A model generated the notes under the pieces. The model ran no database searches. It saw nothing but the letters and a program-made list of their open reading frames with translations, and was not told the origin of the DNA. DNA of 64,000 bases, from positions 7,451-71,450 of the forward strand of contig NZ_AYWX01000002.1 in the NCBI RefSeq assembly GCF_000502875.1, given 5' to 3'. Made by a program: the position numbers and the translations under genes. Below, in pieces: positions 55,562-63,718 of this stretch (position 1 is the first letter of the stretch; every line of letters starts with the position of its first letter). Source of the DNA: Mesorhizobium sp. L2C084A000. Lineage in GTDB: Bacteria; Pseudomonadota; Alphaproteobacteria; Rhizobiales; Rhizobiaceae.

Positions 55562-55581
55562 ATACATACATGCATATACAA
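55562..55581. promoter_or_regulatory. Regulon motif copy A, upstream of the importer operon
   Basis: On the minus strand the site reads TTGTATATGCATGTATGTAT. It is made of two 10-base units of the type WTGTATRTRC in direct order, and also has partial dyad symmetry. Close copies occur in three other intergenic spaces of the cluster and none was noticed elsewhere in the window. The bases match the kind of A/T-rich TGTATATACA operator described for HutC-type repressors. Confidence 0.75.
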
Positions 55582-55592
55582 GTTGGAAAGAC

Positions 55593-56891
55593 TCAATTTC
55601 CCACCTTGGCCGGATCGATCCGGTCGAGGAAACCTGTCACCCGATCGGCTCCGGCAACGGGTTCGCTGCCGACCATGACCGCGACTGAGAAGGCAATGAG
55701 GGAGGAGACCGGCGTGTGGCTGCGCGCGCCAGCCCGCAGGTTCATAACCAGCGTCGGCGACAGGAAAAGACCGGCTCGCAGCACCGCGCGCCAATCGGCC
55801 GGCAGCATGCCGCGCCGTTTGAGCTCCAGCAGCAATGGCCGCCACAGCGCTGTCGCCTTGACCTCCAGCAGGTCGCGGCGGACGAGGCTCAGGTCCCAGT
55901 CCGTGTCGACATGGAGCAGATTTCCGTCCAGCCGCGCCTGGGCGCGAAAAGCCTCTGTCGCGGTCGCCGGATCATAGAGCCAGAACGGGTGGGCGAAGAT
56001 GTTGTGGAACGTCGCCTTCACCTCGGCCAGCAGCGTCGGGATGTGCGAGCCGGCAAAGGCGGGATCGAAGAAGGACAGCTCCGCCCTCCCCGCCTTCGCC
56101 GTGTACCAGACATTGGCGTTGTGGGCGTCGCCATGCGCGACCACGCCGCCGGCATCGGCAAGGCGGTCGGGCCGTAAGCGCACAGCCGCGGCATCGAAAA
56201 GCTCACCGATGCTGTCGGTGTACTGCTGGTCGTTGATGACGAATTTCAGCCGGGAAAACCGATCCCAATCCAGCTCGGCACCGGGAAAGACGAACGGCTT
56301 GCCGACATAGAAATCGGCCAGCCTTCCGCCTGGTGACAAGCGTGTCTCGGCATCGATCAGCCGCTCATGAAACAGCCTGTGGATCGGCTCCGCCGCCACG
56401 TCCTCGACAGTGACGGGATGCAGCGTCTCGAGATAGACCTTGAGCAGCCTGGCCGACAGGTCGCGCTCGGCAAGAACGGCTTCTTGCCGCTTGCAGGCAT
56501 CGTCCTGCCCATCCAGCGCGAACAGCACATCCGAAAATCTTGGATCCGTGCGGCGGCGATAGACAAGGATCTGCTCGCCTGGTTGGGCAGACATATGCAC
56601 GGGTTGGTCGACCGGCAGGCCGGCGCGCGACAGAATCTCGGCGCGGTAATACTCGCCCGTCATCGCCTCTTCCCGCTCCTCCTGATGGAACTTGAAGAAG
56701 TAGGCCTTGCCATCGTCCTCGAAGAAGCCGTTCAACGAATTGAGGCTGTACTTGTCGAAGTTGATGCGCACATTGCGGGGGGTCATCGCGAACAGGTCGC
56801 CCAGCAATGCCGCCAGCGCGCTTTGTGCTTCGGCAACATCATGCTGCGCGAGTGCCCGGATCCGCGCCGTGCGGCTCAGTGCCGGCGTCAT
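55593..56891 (-). CDS. Phosphotransferase (APH/choline-kinase fold) protein
   Basis: This 432-residue protein has the small-molecule kinase fold. The N-lobe Lys is probably K67 (YFFKFHQEE), the catalytic loop is VAHGDAHNANVWY with D255 near residues 252-263, and the metal-binding DFG-type motif reads FDPAF (276-278). It should phosphorylate a small alcohol or amine in the cytosol. The ATG at 56891 begins the family-like region; the open frame upstream runs into the operator. It has its own motif copy directly upstream and is therefore a separate unit in the same regulon. It could instead be a non-catalytic or a different phosphotransferase. Confidence 0.8.
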   Translation of the reverse strand: MTPALSRTARIRALAQHDVAEAQSALAALLGDLFAMTPRNVRINFDKYSLNSLNGFFEDDGKAYFFKFHQEEREEAMTGEYYRAEILSRAGLPVDQPVHMSAQPGEQILVYRRRTDPRFSDVLFALDGQDDACKRQEAVLAERDLSARLLKVYLETLHPVTVEDVAAEPIHRLFHERLIDAETRLSPGGRLADFYVGKPFVFPGAELDWDRFSRLKFVINDQQYTDSIGELFDAAAVRLRPDRLADAGGVVAHGDAHNANVWYTAKAGRAELSFFDPAFAGSHIPTLLAEVKATFHNIFAHPFWLYDPATATEAFRAQARLDGNLLHVDTDWDLSLVRRDLLEVKATALWRPLLLELKRRGMLPADWRAVLRAGLFLSPTLVMNLRAGARSHTPVSSLIAFSVAVMVGSEPVAGADRVTGFLDRIDPAKVGN

Positions 56892-56939
56892 CTGTCGCTC
56901 CTTCCAGCCAGTTCGTTCGCCGAGGGCGAAACCGTTTTC

Positions 56940-56959
56940 ATCGATACATGTATATACAT
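56940..56959. promoter_or_regulatory. Regulon motif copy B, upstream of the kinase gene
   Basis: On the minus strand the site reads ATGTATATACATGTATCGAT. It contains the perfect 12-base palindrome ATGTATATACAT. It lies 48 bases before the kinase start, between that gene and the HutC-like regulator gene. Confidence 0.8.
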
Positions 56960-57000
56960 TGGCAGCGGGGCCGCTCCGACTTGCATTCGACCTGCTTCCG

Positions 57001-57732
57001 TTAGCTGCTTTTTGAAGGTGAATAGCGGCTGCCGAGCGAGTAGCGGCTGCCGGCATAAGTCAGCTTGCTGATCGTCGCCACCACCGCGCCTGTCCATGTC
57101 CGGCGGTGCAGGAAGAGGCAGCAGGCGCCGACATCGATGCCCAGATGCCGCGCCGTCTCGGCATCCGCCGGGATGGCGGAAATGATATGCTCGACCTCGG
57201 TCACCGGGGTTTTCTGCATGAGGTAGTCATAGGTCGCCGTCTTCGAAAAATCCTGCTTGTCATAGTCGGGGATGAGGCTCGGATTGACGAAGCGCTCTTC
57301 CAGTTGCACCGGCAAATCATTCTCGAAATTGACGACGACAGAATGATAGATCGGGACGCGCTTTGCGAACTCGAACGACAGCGCCAGCTCCTTTGTCGGC
57401 ATGATGGTTTCGAGGACGAGGACTTCGGAACGATGCCTGTTGCCGCGCTCGACGATCTCGGCTGCGATGTTGTTGATCTCGATCAGTGTCGATTGCGGCC
57501 GCGGTGGCGCGATGAAAGTTCCCACACCTTGCAGACGGATCAGGAACCCGGCCGAGGTCAACTCTCTGAGCGCCCGGTGAACCGTCATCCGCGACACGCC
57601 GAGTGAAGCCACCAACTCATTCTCGGACGGCAGCTTGCGATCCTTGCCCCACCGGCCCGTTCCGATGTTGGCCAGGATGTAGTCCTTCACCTTCTCGTAG
57701 AGAGGGCTGGCCGTGTCAGGCAAAGTGACCAT
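57001..57732 (-). CDS. GntR-family repressor of the HutC type
   Basis: This 243-residue regulator has a GntR winged helix at about residues 8-73 (SPLYEKVKDYILANI, KLPSENELVASLGVSRMTVH) and a UTRA effector domain. The effector domain resembles HutC, the histidine-utilisation repressor that senses urocanate, in YHSVVVNFENDLPVQLEERFVNP and HRRTWTGAVVATISKLTYAGSRYSLGSRY. The ATG at 57732 has AAAGGA eight bases upstream; a GTG 36 bases earlier overlapping the dehydrogenase stop is possible. It is the third gene of the HisD-like operon, and four copies of a HutC-like motif lie in the cluster. I infer that it represses all of them. Its effector may be an imidazole or related acid. Confidence 0.9.
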   Translation of the reverse strand: MVTLPDTASPLYEKVKDYILANIGTGRWGKDRKLPSENELVASLGVSRMTVHRALRELTSAGFLIRLQGVGTFIAPPRPQSTLIEINNIAAEIVERGNRHRSEVLVLETIMPTKELALSFEFAKRVPIYHSVVVNFENDLPVQLEERFVNPSLIPDYDKQDFSKTATYDYLMQKTPVTEVEHIISAIPADAETARHLGIDVGACCLFLHRRTWTGAVVATISKLTYAGSRYSLGSRYSPSKSS

Positions 57733-57764
57733 TTCCAAAGTCCTTTCCGGCGATTCATCGGAAA

Positions 57765-58790
57765 TCACGACCGCTCGACAGGTTGCCGCATGCGGATGAT
57801 TGTTTTCAAGCCGTCGCTGTGTCCCGCCAACAGCCGCTCATAGGCAGCCGGAATGTCATCCAGGCCAATCTCCTGGTCGATCAGCGCCAACAGCGGTTCG
57901 CTGAGCTCACCTAGCATCCGCACGGCCTCGGGCAGCTCATCGGCAAAGGCGTGGCATCCCAGCAACCCGATTTCGCGTTCGACCAGCGTATTGGGATCAA
58001 TGTTGAGGCGGCCGTGAAAGATGCCCACCATGGCGATCGTGCCGCCGGGATCGAGAACGCCAAGCAACTGGTTGAGCGCCGCGACGCTGCCGGTCGCCTC
58101 AATGGCCGCGAGCAGCGGGGCATTGGCGGTTGCGGCGGCAACGGCATCCCGGTTCAGATCGACCATCGTGGCACCCGTCACCCGCGCCACCCGGGCGCAG
58201 CGGCTCTGGTTGCGGTCGGCGACGAGCACGATGCCGGCGAAGGTCCGCGACAGCAGCAGCGCGGCAAGACCGCCGATGGGCCCGCAGCCGACGACCAGCA
58301 CCGCGCCTGCCGTTTTCGGCAGCCGCCGCACCGCATGCAACGCCACCGCCAGCGGCTCGGCCATCGCCGCGACCCGCTCGTCGAGCCCGGCATCGATGAT
58401 ATGCAAGAGCCGTGCGGGCAGCACCGCCTGTTCGGCAAACCCACCGTCGCAGATCTCCCCCACAAAGCCCAGCGACGCACAGAGATGCCGCCTGCCGGCA
58501 TGACATTGCGCGCAGTCTCCGCACCAGAACCGTGAATCGGCAACCACCCTGTCACCGACGGCGACGCTATCAACGCCTGCGCCGATGGCGGTCACCGTGC
58601 CGGCCAGTTCATGGCCGGCCGTCGACGGCGACCGGCTTATCCATTGCCCCGTGCGGAAATTGTGCAGATCAGAACCACAGATGCCGGCGGCATCGACCCT
58701 CAGCTTCACCCAGCCCGGATCCGGCGCGCCTGGCGGAGCGATGTCCTCGACACGCAGGTCACCAGGTTGATAAAGTCGAGCAGCCCTCAT
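57765..58790 (-). CDS. Zinc-dependent alcohol dehydrogenase (MDR family)
   Basis: This 341-residue dehydrogenase has the catalytic zinc Cys in GICGSDLH, the GHELAGTV motif, the four-cysteine structural zinc lobe (CGDCAQCHAGRRHLC) and the Rossmann motif VVGCGPIGGLAALL. It oxidises a secondary alcohol with NAD(P). It starts 16 bases after the HisD-like gene stop. Together with the SDR across the operator it gives the cluster two separate alcohol dehydrogenases. Confidence 0.92.
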   Translation of the reverse strand: MRAARLYQPGDLRVEDIAPPGAPDPGWVKLRVDAAGICGSDLHNFRTGQWISRSPSTAGHELAGTVTAIGAGVDSVAVGDRVVADSRFWCGDCAQCHAGRRHLCASLGFVGEICDGGFAEQAVLPARLLHIIDAGLDERVAAMAEPLAVALHAVRRLPKTAGAVLVVGCGPIGGLAALLLSRTFAGIVLVADRNQSRCARVARVTGATMVDLNRDAVAAATANAPLLAAIEATGSVAALNQLLGVLDPGGTIAMVGIFHGRLNIDPNTLVEREIGLLGCHAFADELPEAVRMLGELSEPLLALIDQEIGLDDIPAAYERLLAGHSDGLKTIIRMRQPVERS

Positions 58791-58805
58791 CGCGATCGTT
58801 TCCGC

Positions 58806-60128
58806 TCAGCCGGCGAGATAGCGGTCGCGGATTTCCGAGACCGCGTTCTCGTGCGAACTGAAGCCCTCATAGCGGGCAAGCCTGCGGGCATGCAGAGCGA
58901 GTTCCGGATAGGCCGCCGAGGTGACATAGCCGACCGACGAGCGCTTGACGAAATCCGTCACCGAAAGCGGGCCGTAGGTCCGCGCCCACCGGCTGGTCGG
59001 CAGCACTGCATTGGGTCCAAGGACGAAGTTGGCAAGGGTCACCGGCGTATGCGGTCCCATGAGGATTTCGGCCGCCTCGGTGATGCGTCCGAGATGGGCG
59101 AACGGCTCCGTCGACAGGATCTCGAGATGTTCGGGCGCATAGTCGTTGATGAAGCGGTAGCTGTCTTCCAGCGATGCGGTCAGCACGATGCCGCCGCGCT
59201 TGCCGGTCAGCACCGCGCGCGAAAACTCCACACGCTGCTCGGTCATCCGCGACCAATGCTCGGGAAGTGCGGCGAGTGCTGCTTCTGCGATCTTGCGGCT
59301 GTGCGTCACCAGATAGGCCGAGGAATCTGGCCCGTGCTCGGCTTCGATCAACAGGTCGAGCGCGGCAAGCCCGCCGTCGACGCTGTCATCGGCAAAGATA
59401 ATCGCTTCCGACGGGCCCGCCGGAAGGCCTGTGTTGATGACCGATGACAGCACGCTCTTGGCCGCCACCACCCACGGGCTGCCGGGACCGACGATCTTGA
59501 GTGCGGGCTTCACCGTCTCGGTGCCGTAAGCGACGGCGGCAACTGCCTGGGCGCCGCCGCATTTGTAGACCGTGCCCACGCCGGCGAGACGCGCGGCGAC
59601 GAGCGTTGCCGCGTCCACCGAACCATCCGATGTCGGCGGCGTCACGATGGCAATCTGCGGCACGCCGGCAATCACCGCCGGCACCGACGTCATCATCGTC
59701 ACCGACGGGAAAGCGCCCTTGCCGCGCGGCACGTAGAGCGCAACGGATGCGATGGGCGTGTACCTGTCCCCGGCATAGGCGCCCGGCCGGACTTCCTTGA
59801 GCCACATCGTCTCCGGCTTCTGCTCCTCATGGAAGCGCCTGATGTTGTCGATGCCGAACTGGATGCTCTCGACGACGTCCCTTTCCACCTTGTCGAACGC
59901 CGCATCGAACTCGGCTTCCGACACCTGCAGTTCGCCCTCGGCGACATTGGCCTTGTCGAGTTCCCCGGCGAAGCGGATCAAGGCGGCGTCGCCTTCGTCC
60001 TTGACGGCCTGGATGATCGGCCGGACCTTCTCAACGAAGACCGTCAGATCGGCCTCGGCGCGCTTCAGCAGACTGGCGCGCTGGTCGGCATCGATGGATG
60101 ACAGATCGTGGAAGCTGATGTCGGACAT
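58806..60128 (-). CDS. HisD-family dehydrogenase with altered zinc site
   Basis: This 440-residue protein is a full-length relative of histidinol dehydrogenase, which makes two successive NAD-dependent oxidations of an amino alcohol to an acid. The general bases E333 and H334 (APEHL) are kept. By alignment to E. coli HisD, zinc ligands Q259, H262, D360 and H419 correspond to E262, H265, N367 and H426, so Gln and Asp have become Glu and Asn. Substrate-contacting H367 of HisD is A374 here (GPNAVLP for GxNHVLP). It is therefore not the biosynthetic enzyme. The sulfopropanediol dehydrogenase HpsN is another HisD paralog. The ATG gives the usual length. It opens the operon HisD-like, alcohol dehydrogenase, HutC-like. 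Confidence 0.88.
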   Translation of the reverse strand: MSDISFHDLSSIDADQRASLLKRAEADLTVFVEKVRPIIQAVKDEGDAALIRFAGELDKANVAEGELQVSEAEFDAAFDKVERDVVESIQFGIDNIRRFHEEQKPETMWLKEVRPGAYAGDRYTPIASVALYVPRGKGAFPSVTMMTSVPAVIAGVPQIAIVTPPTSDGSVDAATLVAARLAGVGTVYKCGGAQAVAAVAYGTETVKPALKIVGPGSPWVVAAKSVLSSVINTGLPAGPSEAIIFADDSVDGGLAALDLLIEAEHGPDSSAYLVTHSRKIAEAALAALPEHWSRMTEQRVEFSRAVLTGKRGGIVLTASLEDSYRFINDYAPEHLEILSTEPFAHLGRITEAAEILMGPHTPVTLANFVLGPNAVLPTSRWARTYGPLSVTDFVKRSSVGYVTSAAYPELALHARRLARYEGFSSHENAVSEIRDRYLAG

Positions 60129-60252
60129 GATTGCTCGTCTCCTGGAACTCTTGGAACGCAATGACGGTTGGCCCGTGGATGGCCATAGTTCTGCGGGTCG
60201 ACAAGCCGACCGGGGCAAGGATCAAAGCCGTCGAGAGGCTTCACTCAGGCAA

Positions 60253-60272
60253 AAGTATATACATGTATGTAT
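60253..60272. promoter_or_regulatory. Regulon motif copy C, upstream of the HisD-like operon
   Basis: On the plus strand the site reads AAGTATATACATGTATGTAT, a close match to copies A and B. It lies 124 bases upstream of the HisD-like start, in the gap between that operon and the SDR gene that is transcribed towards it. Confidence 0.75.
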
Positions 60273-60335
60273 GATGGTCGCCAGCAATTTTTCCATCATC
60301 CTTCCCGTCGAAACTGCGGAGGCAAACCTGCCTCA

Positions 60336-61109
60336 TCAGATCGAGGCGAGAAAGCCGCCATCGACCGGAATGGACTGGCCGGTTATGTAGGCAGCCGCAT
60401 CCGAAGCGAGGAACACGGCGATGCCGTGCAAGTCGTGGAGATCACCGAAACGCCGCTGCGGGATCTTGGCCAGCATGGAGTGCTGCCATGCCTCGTCGCT
60501 GTAAAAAACGTCGGTCATCGCCGTCCTGAAATAGCCCGGCGCGATGGCGTTGACCCTTATGCCAAGCTCCGCCCACTCCGCCGCAAGGGCGCGGGTCATG
60601 CCGAGCAGGCCCGACTTCGACGAGCCATACGGCACCGCGGTGGGGATTCCGACTTCGGATGTCAGCGAGCACAGATTGATGATGGCACCAGGGCGTCCGG
60701 CGTCGCGCATCTGCCGCGCGGCGGCCTGGGCGCAGAAGAACGCTCCCTTGAGATTCGTGTCGACGATCCTGTCCCACAGCGCCTCGTCGACATCGAGCGA
60801 GGGCCGCACCTCCTCCACGCCGGCATTGTTGACGAGAATGTCGAGACCGCCAAGCAGGCTGGCAGCCTCTGCGGTTGCTGCCCGGCAGCGGCCGACATCG
60901 GTGACGTCGAGAGCGATGGCGTGCGCCACTCCGCCGGCGGCGCGGATGGCTGCCGTGGTGGCCTCCAGCGAGGCCAGGCTGCGCGCCGTGACCGCGACGT
61001 CTGCGCCGGCAGCACTCAGCGCCTCGGCGATGCTGCGCCCGATGCCCCGGCTTGCACCGGTGACAAGCGCCTTCCTGCCGGAGAGATCGAAGAGAGAAGC
61101 GTTGCGCAT
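60336..61109 (-). CDS. Short-chain dehydrogenase/reductase of the regulon
   Basis: This 257-residue classical SDR has TGASRGIGRS, the NNAG motif, the catalytic Ser in NLCSLTSEVG, YGSSK, and the C-terminal ITGQSIPVDGGFLASI. It probably oxidises a hydroxyl group of the imported compound or a later product. Its start is 58 bases from motif copy D, which it shares with the divergent aminotransferase gene. Its stop lies about 60 bases before motif copy C on the other side. Confidence 0.92.
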   Translation of the reverse strand: MRNASLFDLSGRKALVTGASRGIGRSIAEALSAAGADVAVTARSLASLEATTAAIRAAGGVAHAIALDVTDVGRCRAATAEAASLLGGLDILVNNAGVEEVRPSLDVDEALWDRIVDTNLKGAFFCAQAAARQMRDAGRPGAIINLCSLTSEVGIPTAVPYGSSKSGLLGMTRALAAEWAELGIRVNAIAPGYFRTAMTDVFYSDEAWQHSMLAKIPQRRFGDLHDLHGIAVFLASDAAAYITGQSIPVDGGFLASI

Positions 61110-61167
61110 GTGATCCTCCTGATCGGTGTCGGTTTCCGCTTCAGCGTCGAGACTATCAGATCAAGTT

Positions 61168-61187
61168 GCATATACAAGCATATACAA
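61168..61187. promoter_or_regulatory. Regulon motif copy D, divergent SDR/aminotransferase promoter
   Basis: On the minus strand the site reads TTGTATATGCTTGTATATGC, an exact direct repeat of the 10-base unit TTGTATATGC. This copy shows best that the motif is built from tandem units. It lies between the starts of the SDR and the HisC-like gene and can control both. Confidence 0.8.
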
Positions 61188-61239
61188 ACTGTTTGGGCTA
61201 CGGTACGGATGACGAAATCCACCGCAGAGGAGCCCGCCC

Positions 61240-62343
61240 TTGTCGAAAGCCTCGGATATGGTCCGTACCGAAGTCAACCGCCTGTCGCCCTACAATTCCG
61301 GGCTGACAATTGACGAGGTCATGGAGCGATACGCACCGGCCAGAATCGCCAAACTGTGCTCGAACGAAAACCCGCTCGGGCCCAGCCCGACCCTCGCCAC
61401 GACGATGCATGCCGGCTCCGAGATGTTCCGCCTCTATCCGGACCCTGCCGGGCGCAAGCTGCGCCAGGCGATCGGCGACAAATATGCCGTCACCGAGGAC
61501 CAGATTATCCTCGGCAACGGTTCCGAAGACCTTCTCTCCGTCATCAGCCGTGCCGTGTTGCGGCCGGGCGACGCGGTCGTCACGCTCTATCCGTCGTTTC
61601 CGCTGCATGAGGACTACGCGACGTTGATGGGCGCTACCGTCAAGCGCGTTGTCGTCAACGACGATCTGACCATTAATGTCGATGCGCTGGTCGAGGCGGC
61701 GCGCGAGCGGCCGCGCATGCTGCTGTTCTCGAACCCGATGAACCCGGTCGGCAGCTGGCTCTCCGGCGGCGATCTGTCGAGGGTTCTGGATGCGACGAGC
61801 GACGAGACGCTGATCGTCATCGACGAAGCCTATGCCGAATATGCCGAGGGCGACGACTATGCGTCGTCCCTGCCCTATCTCGAAAAGCTGGACCGGCCCT
61901 GGATCGTGCTGCGGACCTTTTCCAAGGCGTTCGGTCTGGCCGGATTGCGGATCGGCTTCGGCATCGTCGGTGACCCGGAGCTGCGCGCGCTGCTCGACCG
62001 CGTCCGCACGCCTTTCAACGCCAACGGCATGGCCCAAGCCGCCGCACTCGCGGCGCTGGCCGACGACGAACACCTCGCCAGGGTCGTCGCGCTGGCCAGG
62101 GCGGAGAGAAAACGCGTCGAGACTTTTCTGGCGAGCAAGGGCCTCGACGTCGCCGCCTCCAGGGGCAACTTCCTGTTCTTCAACTGCCGGCGAGATGCTT
62201 CCGTGTTCGTCGAAAGCCTGTTGCGGCAAGGCGTCATCGTCAAGCCGTGGAAGCAGCAGGGTTTTGACACCTATGTGCGCGTCAGCATCGGCTCGGCTGC
62301 GGAGAACGACCACTTCATGGCCGTTCTGTCGGAGCTGTTGTGA
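61240..62343 (+). CDS. HisC-like PLP aminotransferase
   Basis: This 367-residue protein is a class I/II aminotransferase of the histidinol-phosphate branch. Marks are the ENPLGPSP loop, GNGSEDLL, SNPMNPVGSWL, the DEAYAEYAEG aspartate segment and the PLP lysine in TFSKAFGLAGLRIGFG. The TTG start has AGGAG at eight bases; an ATG 18 bases later is a second choice. It is controlled by motif copy D. In the regulon it may deaminate or aminate the amino alcohol handled by the HisD-like enzyme. It is unlikely to be the biosynthetic HisC given its company. Confidence 0.9.
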   Translation: MSKASDMVRTEVNRLSPYNSGLTIDEVMERYAPARIAKLCSNENPLGPSPTLATTMHAGSEMFRLYPDPAGRKLRQAIGDKYAVTEDQIILGNGSEDLLSVISRAVLRPGDAVVTLYPSFPLHEDYATLMGATVKRVVVNDDLTINVDALVEAARERPRMLLFSNPMNPVGSWLSGGDLSRVLDATSDETLIVIDEAYAEYAEGDDYASSLPYLEKLDRPWIVLRTFSKAFGLAGLRIGFGIVGDPELRALLDRVRTPFNANGMAQAAALAALADDEHLARVVALARAERKRVETFLASKGLDVAASRGNFLFFNCRRDASVFVESLLRQGVIVKPWKQQGFDTYVRVSIGSAAENDHFMAVLSELL

Positions 62344-62562
62344 ATACACGCTTTGATCGGGATTCGGAACGGACCAGCCAAATTGACCTGCTCCTTGCGG
62401 CAGCGAGGTACCAGTTCGGGCACGATGTCACGCTGCGGCGCAATTCGTCGAATGAGGCAGCAGATTTTTTTGAGCTTCAGGCCGACAGCAGGCCTTAACT
62501 TTCGCGGCGTGGGTTTTTACATCTCTGGGGTCTGCAAACGATCGACGCTTGAGGAGGCTCCC

Positions 62563-62823
62563 TTGCAGCAACCAGATGACATCGCCGCCCGCCGATTGGG
62601 CATTCTCATCGAGCAATATGTGGAAGCGCGCAAAAAACGATACGGCTATGTGTCGACCGAGCAGGCCTATCGGGCCATCCGGCAGGTCCTCAAACCCGTC
62701 ATTCCCGACCGCGAACTCGACGACATGGTCGCCTCGCTTGCCGTGAAGAACGGTCTGGCGGTCGTTTTCGACCGCCAAACCAAAGCGTCCGCCGATGACG
62801 TAGCTCCGAGGCCAAGCCCCTAG
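62563..62823 (+). CDS. Small soluble protein of unknown function
   Basis: This 86-residue protein starts at a TTG with GAGGAGG at six bases. It is rich in helix-forming residues (ILIEQYVEARKKRYGYVSTEQAYRAI) with a C-terminal strand (NGLAVVFDRQTK). The open frame continues upstream but without a better start. I believe similar small proteins occur in Rhizobiales, but I recognise no named family. The 219 bases between it and the aminotransferase gene hold nothing recognisable. Confidence 0.6.
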   Translation: MQQPDDIAARRLGILIEQYVEARKKRYGYVSTEQAYRAIRQVLKPVIPDRELDDMVASLAVKNGLAVVFDRQTKASADDVAPRPSP

Positions 62824-62862
62824 ATCGACGCACATCTGCCGGCGCAGGGCGCCATATCAATA

Positions 62863-62889
62863 CGGGGCCAAACGCATCGTTCGGCCCCG
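62863..62889. terminator. Hairpin between convergent genes
   Basis: CGGGGCC pairs with GGCCCCG, with an inner AACG/CGTT extension across one mismatch. It lies between the stops of the 86-residue gene and the SGNH hydrolase and can end transcription in both directions. Confidence 0.55.
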
Positions 62890-62970
62890 CATCGATGTGC
62901 ATCGCCGGAGGAACCTGCGATACACCTGCGCCGTGGGCCTGTGTGCCGCAAGCCGACGGGCGTGGCGGCT

Positions 62971-63654
62971 TCAAGCGGCGGTGCTGACCTGGCCCGGCTC
63001 GAGGATCGACTTGACCTTGCCGGCCACCGCGCGTCCCAGATCGGCGTTGTTTGCGGCGGTGAAATGAATTCCGTCGACACCGTCCGTGGTGAGGTAATCG
63101 CCGGCATTGAGGAAGTCGATCTTCATGAAATCCGCCATCGCCTTGTACTGCCTGGCCAGATCCCTGGATTTTTCGTGCCCGCCGCCGAACATGCCCTCGA
63201 ACCACGGATCGGGCATCGGGGTCAGCGGCGGCGGCGCAATGACCAGCGCCTTCGGCGCCGGATAAGGCGTGCCGATGCCGCCGGCACTGGTCAGGATCTG
63301 CCCGACCAGTTTCGCCATTCCATTGGCGATCTCATAAGGCGTCCGGCGGAAATAAGACTTGGTGTCGTTGGTGCCGAGCATGACAATGACCAGGTCCAGC
63401 GGCAGATGGCTGGCGATGGCCGAGGGCAGATAATTGGCCCCGTTCAGGCGCGGATCGTTGGGGTCGTCGAGACAGGTGGTGCGCGCGCTCAGGCCTTCTT
63501 CGATGATATGGTAGCCCGCCCCCAGCGCCGCCGACATCACACCGGTCCAGCGCTGGTCATAGGGGTAGCGGTAGGTCGGCGACCCCTCCTTGACCGGAAC
63601 CCAGCCCCAGGTCAGCGAGTCGCCGTAGCACATGATGTTTTTTGGCGGTGACAT
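62971..63654 (-). CDS. SGNH/GDSL family hydrolase
   Basis: This 227-residue protein has the four SGNH blocks: GDSLTWGW with the nucleophile Ser, the Gly of EEGLSART, the Asn of MLGTNDTK, and the DGIHFT catalytic Asp-His pair. No signal peptide is seen, so it acts in the cytosol as an esterase, probably on acetylated sugars. GGAG precedes the ATG. It follows the sugar permease gene by 64 bases, consistent with de-esterification of the imported compound. Confidence 0.92.
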   Translation of the reverse strand: MSPPKNIMCYGDSLTWGWVPVKEGSPTYRYPYDQRWTGVMSAALGAGYHIIEEGLSARTTCLDDPNDPRLNGANYLPSAIASHLPLDLVIVMLGTNDTKSYFRRTPYEIANGMAKLVGQILTSAGGIGTPYPAPKALVIAPPPLTPMPDPWFEGMFGGGHEKSRDLARQYKAMADFMKIDFLNAGDYLTTDGVDGIHFTAANNADLGRAVAGKVKSILEPGQVSTAA

Positions 63655-63718
63655 CCATGTTTCTCCATCTGTTTGCAATTGTCTGAACGCCGGCGCACTT
63701 GCTTTTCGCCGTCTTAAG

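Noticed and set aside
58806-60128. Calling the HisD-like gene hisD or hpsN
   Set aside because: Zinc ligands and the substrate histidine differ from HisD, and the GDxxxGxNH motif that I expect in HpsN as well is replaced here. The taurine-type importer fits a sulfonate but does not prove it, so no symbol was given.
61240-62343. Calling the aminotransferase hisC (histidine biosynthesis)
   Set aside because: It is controlled by the cluster motif and lies among catabolic genes with a HutC-like repressor, so a biosynthetic role is unlikely.
61198-62349. A 383-codon minus-strand frame opposite the HisC-like gene
   Set aside because: The plus-strand aminotransferase has all catalytic motifs; the antisense frame is a composition effect.
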